DNA of 5,486 bases from Prevotellaceae bacterium (GTDB lineage: Bacteria > Bacteroidota > Bacteroidia > Bacteroidales > UBA932), in contig JAITQP010000169.1 of NCBI GenBank assembly GCA_031288885.1, forward strand, positions 1 to 5,486. Direction: 5' to 3'. This document shows positions 5,207-5,486 of this stretch, piece after piece; within the stretch, counting starts at the first letter, position 1, and each line of letters starts with the position of its first letter. The notes beneath the pieces were generated by a model. It saw only the letters and a list, made by a program, of their open reading frames with translations. It did no database searches and was not told where the DNA came from. The translations under genes and the position numbers were made by a program.

Positions 5207-5248
5207 GTAGCACGCCTCGCGCCATTGCATGCCTTGCGCCGTCCCGTA

Positions 5249-5486
5249 GGGTAGGGTGTGCAAACGCAACGAAATTTTTCTTACAAAAATAGCCTCATTT
5301 TTATTGTCTAACATTCTATAAATGAACTTATTATAAACAAAACATGGGAAGAATTTTATTCGCAATAAAAATGCCTCTATAATTCACTCTATTTATATTA
5401 TGTTTATTTTGTGTATCATCATGTTAACTGTAGTTTTTCAGAAAAAAACCAGCAGAAAAATTTTGCCATGTTTGCACACCCTACCC
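5249..5486. mobile_element. MITE-like element with ~32-bp inverted termini (238 bp, right end at window edge)
   Basis: GGGTAGGGTGTGCAAAC (5249-5265) is repeated exactly and inverted at 5470-5486. After a 6-bp divergent stretch the match resumes in register with AAATTTTTC on both sides, giving termini of about 32 bp. The interior is very AT-rich, unlike the GC-rich repeat block to the left, and holds a nested 11-bp inverted pair, CATTTTTATTG (5296-5306) and CAATAAAAATG (5363-5373). No transposase frame fits, so this would be a non-autonomous element. Because the right terminus is the last base of the window, a target duplication cannot be checked, and the true end may lie beyond. Confidence 0.6.

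Larger units (their letters stand above)
4968..5226. repeat. Composite intergenic repeat block bounded by a perfect 17-bp inverted repeat
   Basis: AATGGCGCGAGGCGTGC at 4968-4984 is the exact reverse complement of 5210-5226. A third copy at 5119-5135, in the same direction as the right one, differs by one base. Between them lie a GC hairpin and two different CATTCCG/CATTGCG-type palindromic repeats. Short reading frames through this block encode Arg/Ala/Ser-rich peptides with no recognisable domain and are almost certainly not genes. Confidence 0.75.

Noticed and set aside
4952..5365. 137-codon minus-strand frame across the repeat block
   Set aside because: It reads through palindromic repeats and the terminus of the MITE-like element, shows no domain, and has no promoter-like site in front.

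Overview
The window looks like chromosome from an uncultured member of the Bacteroidales/Bacteroidota. Two promoter-like sites match the phylum's unusual consensus (TTTG, about 20 nt, TAnnTTTG). Start codons are mostly preceded by A-rich stretches instead of Shine-Dalgarno sites. The proteins also resemble Bacteroidota family variants. All four recognisable genes lie on the minus strand, so the biological order runs from the right edge to the left edge.

Right to left: positions 5249-5486 look like a short AT-rich non-coding element bounded by long inverted repeats (MITE-like), with the right repeat ending exactly at the window edge. Positions 4968-5226 are a GC-rich mosaic of intergenic palindromic repeats, including three copies of one 17-mer. 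Positions 4915-4970 are eight heptamer repeats. A good promoter (4863-4894) then starts a three-gene unit: a secreted alpha/beta-hydrolase esterase (4830-3934), a PaaK-like adenylate-forming CoA ligase (3904-2618) and a PlsC-like acyltransferase (2585-1449), with gaps of only 29 and 32 nt. Ligase plus acyltransferase suggests that a carboxylic acid is activated and then transferred to an acceptor. The actual substrates cannot be read from the sequence.

Directly after the acyltransferase stop is a second promoter (1402-1434) that fires into about 500 bp of non-coding DNA. This region holds two tandem copies (about 190 bp each, 200-207 bp apart) of an element that folds on the minus strand into a long interrupted hairpin. 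The closing stem differs between copies by compensatory base-pair changes, which supports a selected RNA structure. At least the leader-distal copy ends in a clear intrinsic terminator whose 5' arm overlaps the closing stem. These could be tandem 6S-like small RNAs, or a tandem leader/attenuator controlling the next gene. This is the most interesting part of the window.

The leftmost gene (881 to beyond position 1) encodes an exported protein with an N-terminal alpha/beta domain of the LpoB/CsgG/FlgO type (tentative) fused to a formylglycine-generating-enzyme-like (SUMF1/FGE-sulfatase) domain. It is cut by the window edge.
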